Made by a program: the position numbers and the translations under genes. Below are positions 45,338-54,316 of a stretch of 64,000 nucleotides of DNA, piece by piece. The notes under the pieces were generated by a model that was not told the DNA's origin, did not search any database, and saw nothing but the letters and a program-made list of their open reading frames with translations. Position 1 is the stretch's first letter; each line of letters opens with the position of its first letter. The stretch is from Salinivenus sp. (GTDB taxonomy: Bacteria; Bacteroidota; Rhodothermia; Rhodothermales; Salinibacteraceae), in contig JAHENZ010000222.1 in the NCBI GenBank assembly GCA_018609755.1, positions 22,327 through 86,326 on the forward strand, read 5' to 3'.

Positions 45338-46729
45338 TCACATTGTACGTTCGAGGCGCTGTCGCGTCTCTTCGAGGCGTCCTTCCATCGCGTCACTAAG
45401 AGCCACGTCGTAGCCTTTCTCGCTGCGGTCGAGAGCGCGCAGTCGGTCTGGAAGTTCGGCCACGCGGGCGGCGGCGTGCTCGCGGATCGATTCGAGCGGG
45501 CGGGGGACGCCGGCCTCCGTCCGGGTCCCCCGCGCCATCACTCGTTCAAGAAGGGACGCGCCGGGAGGCGGGTCCTCTACGGTCGCGATGACGTCGCGCA
45601 CCGCCGTCCCGTTCTCGTACTGCCGAATGACCTGCTTCCGCCCCGGCAGGTTTGACTTCTTGGAGGAGAGCTTCATGCGGGGCGTGCCCGCATAGCCGCA
45701 CAGCTTGTAGGCGCTGTCGAGCGTGGGCTGGTCGGCCGAGGTCCCCATCTTCGTCCCCACCCCGAAGCCGTCGATCGGGGCCTCCCGGTCGAGCAGCCCT
45801 CGAATCTTGTACTCGTCGAGACCACTGCTGGCGAAGATCATCATGTCAGTGAGTCCGGCCTGGTCGAGAAGACGACGTGATTCCTTGGCCAACTCCGCCA
45901 GGTCCCCGGAATCGAGCCGGATGCCCCGCACCTGAAAGTCGTCGCCCTTCTCCTCCGCAAGCTCGATCACCTTCTTCACTCCAGAAATCGTGTCGTAGGT
46001 GTCGACCAGCAGGATCGTCTCCGGATACAGCTCCGCAAACTCGCGGAAGGCGTCCATTTCGGAATCGTGAGCCTCGATGTAGCTGTGCGCCATCGTGCCG
46101 GTAATGGGGAGGTCGTAGGCCTGACCAGCGGCAACGTTGGAGGTGGCGTCCACCCCGGCGATGTACGCGGCGCGAGCTGCCTTCATCGATGCGTCCGTGC
46201 CATGCATGCGGCGCATGCCGAAATCGGCCACCAGTCGCTCGCTGTCCCCACCCCGCGCCGCCTCCACCACCCGGACCGCCTTCGAAGCGATCATCGTCTG
46301 GAACGTAATCTGGTTCAAGAGAAACGTCTCGGCCAGCTGCGCCTCCCCAATCGGGGCCACGACCTCCACGAGCGGCTCGTCCGGGAAGACGGGCGTCCCC
46401 TCCGGCACGGCGTACACGTCGCCGGTAAACTCGAAGTCTTCCAGCCACGTCAGAAAGTCGTCCGAAAACTGGTCCTGTGCCGCGAGGTAGGTTAGCGCCT
46501 CCTCCGAAAAGGAAAGCTCTTCCAGATACTCCAGCGCCTGCTCGAGCCCGCAGGCCAGGAGGTAATTGCGGTCCTTGAGGCGGCGCACGAAGAGATCGAA
46601 CACTGCCGTCTCGTCCATGCCCTCCCGCCAGTAGGCCTGGAGCATCGTCAGCTGGTACAGATCCGTATACAACGGAGCAGTTTCCTCGCCGAACGTTCCC
46701 GGAAACGGTGCAGCGTCAGAATTCATCAT
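45338..46729 (-). CDS. pncB: Nicotinate phosphoribosyltransferase
   Basis: Makes nicotinate mononucleotide from nicotinate and PRPP, second step of NAD salvage. The 463-residue protein has LYTDLYQLTMLQAYW, the catalytic region ITGTMAHSYIEAHDSEMDAF, and DTYDTISGVKK, and the phosphate-binding RLDSGDL. Two ATGs in a row (46729 and 46726) precede the family N-terminus; either may be used. It is convergent with pncA, so the two salvage genes share their intergenic region at their 3' ends. Confidence 0.95.
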   Translation of the reverse strand: MMNSDAAPFPGTFGEETAPLYTDLYQLTMLQAYWREGMDETAVFDLFVRRLKDRNYLLACGLEQALEYLEELSFSEEALTYLAAQDQFSDDFLTWLEDFEFTGDVYAVPEGTPVFPDEPLVEVVAPIGEAQLAETFLLNQITFQTMIASKAVRVVEAARGGDSERLVADFGMRRMHGTDASMKAARAAYIAGVDATSNVAAGQAYDLPITGTMAHSYIEAHDSEMDAFREFAELYPETILLVDTYDTISGVKKVIELAEEKGDDFQVRGIRLDSGDLAELAKESRRLLDQAGLTDMMIFASSGLDEYKIRGLLDREAPIDGFGVGTKMGTSADQPTLDSAYKLCGYAGTPRMKLSSKKSNLPGRKQVIRQYENGTAVRDVIATVEDPPPGASLLERVMARGTRTEAGVPRPLESIREHAAARVAELPDRLRALDRSEKGYDVALSDAMEGRLEETRQRLERTM

Positions 46730-46789
46730 AATCGATGCCTTCAGCTTAGAAAACAAAACGCCTGTTCGAGTCTGTGCTTCCCCCGGAGA

Positions 46790-47251
46790 TTACTCCGACG
46801 AAAGGTGGTCGGCGAGAGCCTCTAGAACGGCAATGGAAAGCGGACGGCTGTGCAGCGTCTCTCCGGAAGAGGGGTCGTAGGACCGCCACTGGACCCCGAT
46901 AAAGGACTTTTCCTCGGGGCTCTCGACGAGACTTCCGGCTGGATTCACCTCAAAGGAGACTCTCGTATCCACAAAGTCTCCAACCAGCATCTCCTGAACA
47001 GTGAGGCTCATTCCTGTCGGGTCGTGGTCGCTCATGTCCCCGTAGTAGAACTTCCCCGGCCAGGGGCACTCGTGCACCTGCACCTGAAGGGAAGGGACGA
47101 GCTCCTCGGCGTTTTGAAACGCCTCCACACACGCAAGCACTTCCTGGAGGTCCTTCAGGGTGAAGACGATCCCGAAGTACCCGAACGGCGTCTTCACCGG
47201 AGCCGGCTTGTCGAGTTCGAGAAGCACTTCCTTCGCGCGAACGGAATCCAT
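46790..47251 (-). CDS. Hypothetical protein next to pncB
   Basis: A 153-residue protein with no family I recognise. It has mixed alpha/beta composition (LLELDKPAPVKTPFGYFGIVFTLKDLQEVLACVEAFQ) and a conserved-looking aromatic and acidic centre (VQVHECPWPGKFYYGDMSDHDPTGM). The ATG at 47251 is used; the upstream 59 codons in the track have no coding character. It lies 60 bp ahead of pncB on the same strand and behind the NAD-kinase-like gene (200 bp), so it may belong to a NAD-metabolism group. Confidence 0.7.
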   Translation of the reverse strand: MDSVRAKEVLLELDKPAPVKTPFGYFGIVFTLKDLQEVLACVEAFQNAEELVPSLQVQVHECPWPGKFYYGDMSDHDPTGMSLTVQEMLVGDFVDTRVSFEVNPAGSLVESPEEKSFIGVQWRSYDPSSGETLHSRPLSIAVLEALADHLSSE

Positions 47252-47451
47252 GGTAGAGAAAAGACGAAAAGGAGAGGGTATACGCGACTTAGAGACTGTT
47301 TTGATTTCACATGCTGGCGTCAGGAGCCTCACGTGACGACTGCAACCTGGTCGATTCCAGCCATTCTTCGCTCCAACATTCCTCGCGAGCCCTCTCGGGT
47401 AAAACGGAACGGCATCGTTAATGAACACGACTCAAAAATCAAAACAGTCTC

Positions 47452-48576
47452 TCAGCCCCTGTGCCAAGGAGAAACGCGGCCGCCCAGGCAATCCTCCGGC
47501 GACGCTGGGTTCCGAGCTGTCCGACATCGAGGAAAGGAAACGCTCTCGCGGAGACGGTCTGCCGTGGAAACGGGGGCGAGCCCCAGTCTTTCCGTTTTGC
47601 CTATTTGCTCCCCTGATCCCTCCGCAGCCGAGTTTGTGTTTTCAAAGGTGGGCCTGCAATTGGTGTCCCTGTGATTCTCGTTCCCTTTCCCAGCGGGAAC
47701 TGCCAGCCGAAGATCGCCGCTCTCTTGACGGATCGTAATGGTGTCGCCGTTTTCAATCAGGCACGTTGAACGGTCGACCCGGAAGAACGCCCGGCCACTG
47801 CGGCTGTAAACGTGGGCCTCAACAATCGAGGCCCCCGGTACGAGCATCGGCCGGGTGGCAAGCGTGTGAGAGGCTACCGGTGTCACGAGCAGGCCGTCTG
47901 TACCGGGAACGACGAGAGGCCCGCCGGCCGAGAGGGATCGGGCCGCCGAGCCGGTGGGCGTGGAGATGACGAGCCCATCGGCTTCGTAGCTCGTAAGTGG
48001 GCGGTCGTTTACCGACAGGTCGATTCGAAGAAGGGCGTCGTTTTCACTTCGCCGGAAGACAACCTCTTCTGCCCCGACGTAACCTTCATTCGAGTTTGAG
48101 ACATCCTCTTGATTCGGCTCCAAGCTACGTTTCTCTTTTCCTCCTGGGCTCTCCTTCTCCGGGTTCAAACCGGCCCCGAGGAGCATCCGGGAGTCGAGAA
48201 CACCTTTCCCCCCGAGAAGCTGTCCTACTGCTTCTGTGAGCTCCTCCTCCCCGATCGCCGGAAATCCTTTTCCTTCTCCGACGAGAAGAACGATCGGGCC
48301 ATGACGAAAAATGAGCCTCAGGCGGCGAAGGAGGGCCTCCGTTCCTCCCCACAGCACGAGAAGGTCGGCTGCGAGGGCCAGGGGCTTTTCGTCACACGCG
48401 TAGAGAGCCCCGATCGAAGCAGGGGAAAGAGCGTCCCGCTGGTGCTGAAAAAACGCCTCGGAAAGACTTGGTCCTCCGTACAGGTCGATGTCACGATCGT
48501 CGAGCCGTTCGATGAGCTCCCATACCTGTACCCATCCCTCCTCTGTCTGTGGCATCCCCCAAAGCCCAATCTTCAT
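47452..48576 (-). CDS. NAD-kinase-like protein with degenerate active site
   Basis: A 374-residue relative of ATP-NAD kinase. The second half matches the family well: YEADGLVISTPTGSAARSLSAGGPLVVPGTDGLLVTPVASHTLATRPMLVP. The first half does not keep the key motifs. The family GGDGT is here LWGGTEALL (residues 76-83), lacking the catalytic Asp; the GVNxGxLGF segment is VGEGKGFPAI; and the NE that usually precedes VV is EE (AEEVVF). A ~25-residue low-complexity insert (PGGKEKRSLEPNQEDVS) and a ~75-residue non-matching C-terminus follow. It is either a pseudoenzyme or a decaying gene. Fits the neighbourhood of NAD salvage genes. Confidence 0.7.
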   Translation of the reverse strand: MKIGLWGMPQTEEGWVQVWELIERLDDRDIDLYGGPSLSEAFFQHQRDALSPASIGALYACDEKPLALAADLLVLWGGTEALLRRLRLIFRHGPIVLLVGEGKGFPAIGEEELTEAVGQLLGGKGVLDSRMLLGAGLNPEKESPGGKEKRSLEPNQEDVSNSNEGYVGAEEVVFRRSENDALLRIDLSVNDRPLTSYEADGLVISTPTGSAARSLSAGGPLVVPGTDGLLVTPVASHTLATRPMLVPGASIVEAHVYSRSGRAFFRVDRSTCLIENGDTITIRQESGDLRLAVPAGKGNENHRDTNCRPTFENTNSAAEGSGEQIGKTERLGLAPVSTADRLRESVSFPRCRTARNPASPEDCLGGRVSPWHRG

Positions 48577-49124
48577 GGCAGGTCGCGTCTTTGAGGATCA
48601 CGAGTTCACATCCCCCCACGATATTCCTCGGTCGCCCGGTGCCTGCGACCGTCTCCCTCAAAGGGTAAGACAACCTTCCGAGAAGACGTAACAGATTTGG
48701 CTATCAGTCCGGGATAAAGCGCTCATTTCGCGAACAATTAACGCTAAAAGACGAAATGATAATTCCGTTTTGTCTACAAACGGCGTAACAGTCTTCGGAC
48801 GTATTCCCCCGACCCAGGCCCTCGTTTGTTTTCGTAGCCGCCCTCACTTGAGATGAGCCTGACCTGCTTTCGCCACTTCGGGGCCCTAGAGGGAGCTCCT
48901 CCTCTTCCGGACGCACCTCGCCGACCGGCCCGAAAAAGGCGCGTTCTTCTTTTGAGGGAGGGTCCCTTCGAAGAGGTGGGCCGCCCCCGGACGTTTCTGC
49001 CCTACTGCAGGAAGGCCGGAGCCTCGATTCGATCGATCCACTGGGCCCCGAAAAGCAAAAGCGTCGATTGCTCGTTCTTCTCTGCGGGACCGAAAATAAG
49101 TGAGGTCCTCCGGATTCTGAGCAC
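48577..49124. other. 548 bp gap, possibly holding a gene remnant
   Basis: No supported gene. Plus-strand bases ~48909-49101 read as a continuous stretch ending LLQEGRSLDSIDPLGPEKQK and a TAG-like stop, without a start codon, which might be the end of a lost gene. The ORF-track protein at 48704-49147 on the minus strand is low complexity and not convincing. No repeat or hairpin stands out. Confidence 0.4.
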
Positions 49125-50333
49125 TTAAGCGGTCGGAAGCTCTTCATATTCGCGTCGCTCGGCGGTCGTCGCCTTCGGCGGATCGGTCAAAAGCTCCGAA
49201 TGCACCTCTCTCTTGCCGACGTGCAACGCGGTGGCGACTTCCGACACGGTGGCCGTGCCCGACTCGACCGACCGGCGCGCCTGCTCCAGAATCGAGAGGG
49301 GATAGCGGCTGAGACCGAGGGTCTCCTCTGATCCGACACGGAACTGCCAGGGGTGAAACCCGATGCGACGGGCGAGCCCACTTGGGCTGTAGCGACGCAT
49401 CTCGGCGTGCTCTTCCTCCGTAACGTGGCGCTCGGCGAGAAGGCGTCGGAGGACTGTTGGGTAACTAACCCGGAAGTGAGAGGCCAGCTGGAGGGCCTTA
49501 TACGGGTCGAGCCCTTCTCCCCCCGTCACGTTTGTAACCATTTCTCGCAACTGCTTCCGGGGAACCAGGAAGTGGGAAGCAAAGGTGTTGGCAAAGCGCT
49601 CTACTCGCGCGTCCGCCCCGCGCTCACAAACGATGCCTCGCTCTACGTAGTGAAAGATGGCGTGGGCGTAGGCATGGGCCATCGCGAAGGTTTGGCGACC
49701 GGGACTGGCCGAGGCGTTTACTAACACGCAGAAGCCGAGTTGGGGATGGTTGTAGAACGTGCCGGCCACGCTGGGCTCTTCGTGAAGGGGGCCGAGGGGC
49801 ACCCGGCACGTAAGCACACCGTGTTCGTCGAGGAACGTCCATAGGTTTGGGAGGGCATTTCTGCCGAGCCCGTAATGGTCACGCACCTCGTCGGCCAGGG
49901 TCGGAGCCCGACGGGCGTCGAGGATTGTCTTGCCTCGATCAAGGGAACGAGGAGGCTTGTCGGGTCCCGACGATTTCACGGCGTGTGCCGCTGAAAACTC
50001 AGCCCATCGGTCGAGAAACTCGGTCCACTCTTCGATGCCGCGTTCCGCTTTCGGAGAGTCAGGAACGTCCGAGAGGAAGTCAACCTGCTCCCACTCAGAA
50101 ATAGGCGTCTTTCCTATAAGGAGCCGCTCGGGAACCGAAAGCACGTCTGCCAGCCGCTGACACTGGCCCGGGTTCGGGGTTCGAGACCCGTTTTCCCACA
50201 TGGAGACCAGCTCGCGAGGCACGTCAAGCTGAGAGGCCACCTGCTTCTGCGTGAGGGCCGTGCGAGTCCGAATCGCACGAAGGGCCTCCCCATCAAGGGC
50301 CAGCGATGGGCTCGTAGGGGAGTCAGCTGGCAT
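49125..50333 (-). CDS. XRE regulator fused to an ImmA/IrrE-type domain with altered protease motif
   Basis: A 402-residue two-part protein. The N-terminal XRE helix-turn-helix covers residues ~12-75 (LTQKQVASQLDVPRELVSMWENGSRTP). The ImmA/IrrE-like part is at residues ~140-300. Proteins of this design cut a partner repressor or a stress regulator; the protease motif is HExxH. Here the motif reads AMAHAYAHAIFH: both zinc-binding His (220, 224) are kept, but the catalytic Glu is Ala221. The third ligand region (ERFANTFASHFLVPR, Glu246) is kept. C-terminal ~100 residues have a second helix-turn-helix-like segment. No toxin or phage gene lies next to it. Confidence 0.88.
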   Translation of the reverse strand: MPADSPTSPSLALDGEALRAIRTRTALTQKQVASQLDVPRELVSMWENGSRTPNPGQCQRLADVLSVPERLLIGKTPISEWEQVDFLSDVPDSPKAERGIEEWTEFLDRWAEFSAAHAVKSSGPDKPPRSLDRGKTILDARRAPTLADEVRDHYGLGRNALPNLWTFLDEHGVLTCRVPLGPLHEEPSVAGTFYNHPQLGFCVLVNASASPGRQTFAMAHAYAHAIFHYVERGIVCERGADARVERFANTFASHFLVPRKQLREMVTNVTGGEGLDPYKALQLASHFRVSYPTVLRRLLAERHVTEEEHAEMRRYSPSGLARRIGFHPWQFRVGSEETLGLSRYPLSILEQARRSVESGTATVSEVATALHVGKREVHSELLTDPPKATTAERREYEELPTA

Positions 50334-50556
50334 GGTCAGTCGACGAAAAGCATTGTCGGAGGAGTTGGCGCTTTCCCTTTTTCCGTTGACCGGATAGTCT
50401 GAACCTGGCTTGCAATGGGCAACTCTTCTTTCGGCGTCACTAGAAACGAGCTATGTGAAGGCTCTGAGCCCCCCAATTAAATCCACTTAGTGCTACGAGA
50501 CGACTCTCTAGAGGATTCTTCTCTTGGAAGGAGGATTCCTTTTCAAGCAGAGGGAC

Positions 50557-50688
50557 GCTAGTGCTGCGTCACGTTTTCCGTGTCGGGTTGAGCGTTTGAC
50601 ATCGAATCGTACCTTTGTAGCAGACAACGACCTCCAGACACAGAGTACGATTCGACACTCGACACCCTCAGCTTGACTGAGCACTAGC
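50557..50688. mobile_element. TA-flanked inverted-repeat element (MITE-like, 132 bp)
   Basis: The ends GCTAGTGCTGCGTCA and (reverse complement) GCTAGTGCTCAGTCA match at 13 of 15. Inner arms include ATCGAATCGTAC facing GTACGATTCGA. The TA inside GCTAGTG and CACTAGC could be a target-site duplication, as produced by IS630/Tc1-type transposases. It has no coding capacity. Confidence 0.6.
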
Positions 50689-50741
50689 TTCCAGCCAGAT
50701 TGCCACGTGGTGAGGGGACTTGAAAAATGGCTCCAGAATAC

Positions 50742-50773
50742 GAAAACGGCTCCCGCCATGCAGCGAGAGCCGT
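50742..50773 (-). terminator. Rho-independent terminator of tRNA-Pro
   Basis: On the minus strand ACGGCTCTCGC pairs with GCGGGAGCCGT (one mismatch) around a 6-base loop, followed by TTTTCG. It lies 11 bases after the tRNA 3' end. Confidence 0.8.
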
Positions 50774-50784
50774 GTAATGTTCTG

Positions 50785-50858
<74 letters not shown>

Positions 50859-50969
50859 AGGATCCGAAATTGCGTCTATTATAGCCGTCCTACCCGGTCG
50901 GGATCCGACCAACCTCTCCCCTCCGGAACCGTGAACCGGGAGTTCAACGCGAATCCACACGACAGGACT

Positions 50970-51050
50970 GAATGCGGATTGAGGAATGTGGAGTGGGGAG
51001 TTGCATTCTCGTCCTCAAATTCCGCATTCCCTATTCCGCACTCCCCACTC
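50970..51050. repeat. Inverted repeat with degenerate ATTCCGCATTCC units
   Basis: GAGTGGGGAGT (50991-51001) is perfectly complementary to ACTCCCCACTC (51040-51050), and ATGCGGATTGAGGAATGTGG faces TTCCGCATTCCCTATTCCGC. Same architecture as the other periodic-arm hairpins, with a different unit. It begins directly after the fadD stop codon on the minus strand, so it could serve as its 3' end. Confidence 0.7.
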
Positions 51051-51051
51051 G

Positions 51052-52944
51052 TCACTGTCCAAATTCTTCGTACATCGCGTCGATGCGGTCGGCATAGCGC
51101 TCCGTGATGACGTTGCGGCGGAGTTTGAGCGTGGGGGTGAGCGTGCCGTCCTCGACCGTAAACGGCTCGGCGAGAAGGCGAAAGTTGCGAATCTTCTCGT
51201 GGGCCGCCGCCTCCCGATTGAACTCGGTGAAGACCTGATCGATGGCGTCCTGCACGTCGTCGTGCTCGATCAGCTCGTCGTCGCTGTAGGCAGACTCGTC
51301 AATCCCGTGATCTCGGGCGCGCATGCGAAGGGACTCAAAGTCCGGCACCACGAGGGCGGAGAGGAACGGCCGGTCCTCCCCGATCACGATGACCTGATCG
51401 ATCCAGGCTTTCGTCTTGAAGGTTTCCTCGATCGGCCCGGGATAGATGTTCTTCCCCCCTCGGGACACGATCATGTGTTTGATGCGGTCGGTAATCTTGA
51501 GGTAGCCGTCGTCGAACCGCCCCACGTCGCCGGTATGATACCAGCCGTCCGGATCGAAGGCGGCCCGCGTCTCCTCGGGGCGCTCCCAGTAGCCCTTCAT
51601 CACGTTGGGCCCTTTCACCAGAATCTCCCCTTCCTCCGTCGTGGGACGGGTGGGGTAGTCGTTGCCGTTGACCTCTGCGATCCGCTCCTCACTCTCCAGC
51701 GACTGTATGGCCACGGACACGCCCGGCAGGATGTGCCCCACGGTGCCGTACCGGGGGGCATCGAGTGGATTCACGGAAAGCACGGGCGCAGTCTCGGTGA
51801 GACCGTAGCCTTCGACGATGGTCACGCCCGCCGCCTGGAAAAAGGTGCCGATGTCTTCGGGGAGCGCCGCCCCGCCCGACACAGCGAAACGGAGGTTTCC
51901 CCCCAGCTTTTCGTGGAGGGTCGAGAACACGAGCCGGTGCGCCACCGCCTTTTGCGCTTTCAGGAATGGCCCCGCCCCCCCGTTCTGCTCCGCCTCGGCG
52001 TGCTTCTCCCCGGTGCGCACCGCCCACTCGAAGAGCTTTTGCTTCACCGCTCCGCCCTCCCCTACCTTCTTCGTGACCCGGTTATAGACTTTCTCAAACA
52101 TTCGGGGCACAGAAATCATGACGGTGGGCTGCACCTCCTTTAAGTTTTGACTCACCGCCTCCACGCTCTCTGCGTAGCTGATGGTGGCCCCGGCGGCCAG
52201 CACGGCGATGTGACCGGCCGTGCGCTCAAAGGCGTGAGCGAGGGGCAGAAACGACAGGTGGTGATCGTCTTCTCCAAACGGCACGCGCTGGAGTGCCGCC
52301 TTCACGTTCGAGCAAAAGTTGCGATTCGTGAGAATCACACCCTTGGGCTCGCCCGTGGTGCCACTGGTGTAGATGAGCGCACTCGGATCGTCGGGCGTCA
52401 CCTCGTCGGTCAAAGCGTTGAGCTCTGCCTCGTGGGCGTCCCAGTAGTCGCGCCCCGTCGCCAGCGCCTCCTCCCAGTGCATCATGTACGACGGCGGGTC
52501 GTCCGGCAGCTCACTCATCACAATGACGGTCTCGAGCTCCGGGCACTCGTCTGCGATTTCCTCGATCTTCTTGCGCTGCACAGGCACGGACACGACACAG
52601 GCCTTGGCCCCAGAGTCGCGAAGGATGTACCCCACCTTTGAGGGCGGAAGCGAGGTGTAAATGGAAACGTTCACGCCCCCGATGAGCTGGGCCCCGAAGT
52701 CCGTAACGGCCCACTCCGGACGATTTTCGGAGAGCAGGGCCACCCGATCCCCCTTCCGGATGCCACTCTGATGAAGAGCCCCCGCGAGGGCCTCTGCCCG
52801 CGCCTCCACCTCTTCCCAGGTGTGATCATGCCATCCCTCTCCCCGCTCCTTGTGACGCAGCATCGGACGGTCCTGTCCGTGGTAGCGCTTACAAAGGCGG
52901 CGAAACAACTGAGGAATGGTGTCGAACTCGACCTGCGCAGGCAT
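51052..52944 (-). CDS. Long-chain fatty acid--CoA ligase (AMP-binding)
   Basis: Activates long-chain fatty acids to acyl-CoA with ATP. The 630-residue protein has the AMP-binding motif ALIYTSGTTGEPKGV, VEGYGLTETAPVLSV, and WYHTGDVGRFDDGYLKITDR with the C-terminal Lys-containing domain (MIVSRGGKNIYPGPIE). Length and motif order fit the FACL/FadD15 group. It is on the same strand as pyrD but 121 bp away. An inverted repeat marks its 3' end. Confidence 0.93.
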   Translation of the reverse strand: MPAQVEFDTIPQLFRRLCKRYHGQDRPMLRHKERGEGWHDHTWEEVEARAEALAGALHQSGIRKGDRVALLSENRPEWAVTDFGAQLIGGVNVSIYTSLPPSKVGYILRDSGAKACVVSVPVQRKKIEEIADECPELETVIVMSELPDDPPSYMMHWEEALATGRDYWDAHEAELNALTDEVTPDDPSALIYTSGTTGEPKGVILTNRNFCSNVKAALQRVPFGEDDHHLSFLPLAHAFERTAGHIAVLAAGATISYAESVEAVSQNLKEVQPTVMISVPRMFEKVYNRVTKKVGEGGAVKQKLFEWAVRTGEKHAEAEQNGGAGPFLKAQKAVAHRLVFSTLHEKLGGNLRFAVSGGAALPEDIGTFFQAAGVTIVEGYGLTETAPVLSVNPLDAPRYGTVGHILPGVSVAIQSLESEERIAEVNGNDYPTRPTTEEGEILVKGPNVMKGYWERPEETRAAFDPDGWYHTGDVGRFDDGYLKITDRIKHMIVSRGGKNIYPGPIEETFKTKAWIDQVIVIGEDRPFLSALVVPDFESLRMRARDHGIDESAYSDDELIEHDDVQDAIDQVFTEFNREAAAHEKIRNFRLLAEPFTVEDGTLTPTLKLRRNVITERYADRIDAMYEEFGQ

Positions 52945-53065
52945 GGGACCACGTCACATCAGAGAAGAAAACGGGGGTGCGCGTCATAACCACGCGGATC
53001 TACAAACGAGCCCGATCGCTGTTTCTCCTTCTCCCCCCTTCCCCGTCCCAAACGCTCAAAGCGCT

Positions 53066-54166
53066 CTACGCCTTCGTCCCCACCGCATCCTCGACGGACA
53101 CGTGCCCGTCCTCCCGCAACCGGTCCACCAGTCCCTCCTTGATCTGCTTCACGAGGCCGGGGCCTTCGTACACCAGCGCCGTGTAGAGCTGTACGAGAGA
53201 CGCCCCCGCCTGAATCTTCTCGTACGCCGAGTCCGCATCCCGCACGCCGCCCACGCCGACAATCGGAATTTCGCCGTCCGTTGCCCGGTAGAGATAGCGC
53301 ACCAGACCAGTGGCCCGGTTTGCGAGGGGCGGCCCGCTGATGCCTCCCTCCCCGAGCGAGTCCAGTGTAGACGAAGGCGTGTCCAAGCCCTTGCGGTCCG
53401 AAGCCGTGTTGGAGACAACAAAGCCATGCACTCCATGAGCTTGCGCGACCGAGATGATGTCCTCGGTTCGGGTGTCAAAGATGACCCGCTCACTCACCGG
53501 CGGACTCAGCTTCACGAGTACGGGGATTTCCAACCCCGGCGCCTTCTGTTCCGAAAAAATGGTTGCGAGCAAATCGTCGAGGGCACGTGGGTCCTCAAAG
53601 GTCTGCCCGTCACTCGTGTTGGGGCAGGAGACGTTGAGCACTACGTAGCTGGCCTGCGGCGCTAGGAGACGGAAACTCTCTCGAAAGTCTTCCAGGGCCG
53701 CGTCCCCCATCACCCCGGGGTCATGCGTCTTCACCAGATTGATGCCCAGCGGGCGGCTCCGATCGTTCCGCCCAGCCTCCAGCCGCTCGGCCACCGAGGC
53801 AGCGCCCTCGTTGTTGAGCCCCATCCGGTTCAGGAGCGCCTGATCCTCCGGCAGACGAAACGCGCGGGGCTTCGGGTTGCCGTTGGACGCCATCGCACTC
53901 ACGGACCCCACCTCCACAAACCCGAACCCGACGGCCTCCCAGAACTGCACGAGCTTCGCATCCTTGTCTACGCCCGCCGCGAGCCCCACGGGATTGGGAA
54001 AGGTCGTGCCCCAAAGCCGCTGCTTGAGCCGCTCGTCCTCAAAGTGATACTGAGGCTCCACGAACGACGGGGCGATACTTTGTACGAGCTCGGCCGTCCG
54101 GAGACTGACGTCGTGCGCCCGTTCAGCATCCAATTTAAAGAGCAGGGGGCGGAGGAACCGGTACAT
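53066..54166 (-). CDS. pyrD: Dihydroorotate dehydrogenase (quinone), class 2
   Basis: Oxidises dihydroorotate to orotate in pyrimidine synthesis, passing electrons to quinone at the inner membrane. The 366-residue protein starts with the class-2 N-terminal helix (MYRFLRPLLFKLDAERAHD), then FPNPVGLAAGVDKDAKL, catalytic Ser in YVVLNVSCPNTSDG, and IVGVGGVRDADSAYEKI for FMN binding. The ORF track starts at 54952, far upstream in unrelated sequence; ATG at 54166 is right for the family. It is divergent from the PhzF gene. Confidence 0.95.
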   Translation of the reverse strand: MYRFLRPLLFKLDAERAHDVSLRTAELVQSIAPSFVEPQYHFEDERLKQRLWGTTFPNPVGLAAGVDKDAKLVQFWEAVGFGFVEVGSVSAMASNGNPKPRAFRLPEDQALLNRMGLNNEGAASVAERLEAGRNDRSRPLGINLVKTHDPGVMGDAALEDFRESFRLLAPQASYVVLNVSCPNTSDGQTFEDPRALDDLLATIFSEQKAPGLEIPVLVKLSPPVSERVIFDTRTEDIISVAQAHGVHGFVVSNTASDRKGLDTPSSTLDSLGEGGISGPPLANRATGLVRYLYRATDGEIPIVGVGGVRDADSAYEKIQAGASLVQLYTALVYEGPGLVKQIKEGLVDRLREDGHVSVEDAVGTKA

Positions 54167-54316
54167 GTGCGTCTGGTGGTTCAGGCCTGGAAAAAAGGAG
54201 TTGGGGAGGCAGGGCGCACAATCCCATGTCTGCATCGTCCCTCTGTTGGACCCGGACCGGGGGCATTTCGTTTCTCTCTGCGTCGTGATCGTCTCTTCGA
54301 ACAACAGAGACCGCTC

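Larger units (their letters stand above)
50334..50784. other. 450 bp gap between the XRE/ImmA gene and tRNA-Pro
   Basis: No gene. It holds an inverted-repeat element (50557-50688) and the tRNA terminator (50742-50773). The promoter of the XRE/ImmA gene should lie between 50334 and 50500. Confidence 0.5.

Noticed and set aside
48704-49147. 147-residue minus-strand ORF
   Set aside because: Low complexity, overlaps the end of the XRE/ImmA gene, and no family resemblance; treated as non-coding or remnant.
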